The notes under the pieces: model-generated | Told to the model about the DNA's origin: nothing | Database searches by the model: none | What the model saw: only the letters and a program-made list of their open reading frames with translations | NCBI GenBank assembly: GCA_949987565.1 | Contig: OX465101.1 | Location: 27,603,134 to 27,667,133 of the forward strand | Source: Luidia sarsii | Lineage: Eukaryota > Echinodermata > Asteroidea > Paxillosida > Luidiidae | Direction: 5' to 3' | DNA: 64,000 nt | Translations under genes and position numbers: made by a program | In this document: positions 63,316-64,000 of the stretch, one piece after another | Numbering within the stretch: position 1 is the first letter of the stretch | Layout of the letters: every line of letters begins with the position of its first letter

Positions 63316-64000
63316 CATTGCAAATCGCAAATATCTGCAAAGATATTTGCAATTCGCACATTTTGTCGCAAATATTTGCAAATCGCAAATTTTGTCGCAA
63401 ATATGTGCGCAAATATTTGCGACAAAATCTGCAATTCGCAGATTTTGTCGCAAATGTTTTTCAAAGAAGCTAGGGGGCCCAAACCAGTAGTGTTGTAGTG
63501 TCGCATGACTCACTGTGCAGTGCCTTGGTCAAAGGTCGCGTATTGCGCTGTGGCCACCCCCCCCCCCCCCCACAAGGTTACAGCACAACGTGAAATGGGC
63601 CTGACACTGTGACTATAATACCGAGTCTCACGGTGTCACGGAACATTCACAGCCCTGTTCTTCAATCTCCGTAGGTTATACCTTTCCATTCGTTTACAAA
63701 GTAAGAAAACTTCAAAAATCCGTTCGTGGCTGTCAACAATACTCCATACTCCAAGTCCCATCGTTGAGTCGGGTCTAACACTGTGTGTAGTAACCAGCCG
63801 CGGTTTCTTCTTTTTGTGGCCCTCTAGCTTCTTTGAAACAAATTTGCGACAAAATCTGCGAATTGCAGATTTTGTCGAAAATATATGCACACATATTTGC
63901 GACAAAATTTGCGAATTGCACATTTTGTCGCAAATATTTGCGCACATATTTGCGACAAAATGTGCGAATTGCAAATATCTTTGCAGATATTTGCGATTTG
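63316..64000. repeat. Large inverted repeat of TTTGCGACAAAAT modules, cut by the window end
   Basis: The left arm (about 63316-63476) and right arm (about 63826-64000) are inverted copies around about 350 bp of spacer. Each arm itself consists of short palindromic modules such as TTTGCGACAAAAT, ATTTTGTCGCAAAT and GCAAATATTTGC. The right arm has one or two extra modules. The inner borders ('gcttctttgaaa') match on both sides. Confidence 0.88.

Overview
This is a eukaryotic, gene-poor window from an animal genome. It has spliced genes with GT-AG introns, long AT-rich flanks, many foldback and MITE-like repeats, tRNA-derived repeats and kilobase-scale simple repeats. I see no operons, CRISPR arrays or bacterial features. 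The two genes, together with many copies of the octamer TAGGCCTA and of TACATGTA, point to a marine deuterostome invertebrate. An echinoderm is my best guess and amphioxus or a hemichordate the alternatives; this is inference, not proof.

Two protein-coding genes are well supported. (1) On the + strand, the 3' part of an LRRC57-type leucine-rich-repeat gene lies at 976-6437 in three exons ending in a natural stop; its 5' exons lie left of the window. (2) On the - strand, a complete three-exon CYP2-clan cytochrome P450 of 499 codons runs from the ATG at 49456 to the stop at 39956. Its first intron is 7.5 kb. A plausible TATA/CCAAT promoter lies at about 49803-49878. The two genes are unrelated in function and about 33 kb apart. 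Nothing suggests they work together.

Layout: 1-6437 LRRC57 3' part, with a ~0.9 kb minisatellite in an intron. 6438-13900 3' flank, a CTCTGT microsatellite, three MITE-like elements (8.5, 9.4, 10.1 kb), a decayed non-LTR retrotransposon tail (10.7-11.1 kb), a foldback element (12.5 kb) and a CCCTG repeat. 14-25.4 kb noncoding DNA with repeat fragments and two clusters of transcription-factor-like motifs (18.8-19.1 and 23.3-23.5 kb). 25.9-28.1 kb a 2.1-kb hexanucleotide satellite. 28.1-39.9 kb noncoding DNA with several TTAA-flanked or TIR-bearing elements and a GGT/GAT repeat. 39.9-49.5 kb the P450, whose first intron carries a near-perfect 160-bp-arm palindrome and a CTA repeat. 49.5-64 kb noncoding DNA with TTAA-flanked elements, a 24-bp minisatellite, TIR elements, tRNA-Cys-like repeats and a large inverted repeat that runs off the right end.

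The most interesting material is repeat biology. Several repeat families put a small hairpin directly 5' of GAAACGTC, a layout that recalls part of a hammerhead ribozyme core. A ~340-bp repeat carries an internal tRNA-Cys-like module. Poly(C)-poly(A) junctions recur in one orientation only. A tight GGATTA/TAATCC cluster could be an enhancer. Most long open reading frames here are artefacts of simple repeats.
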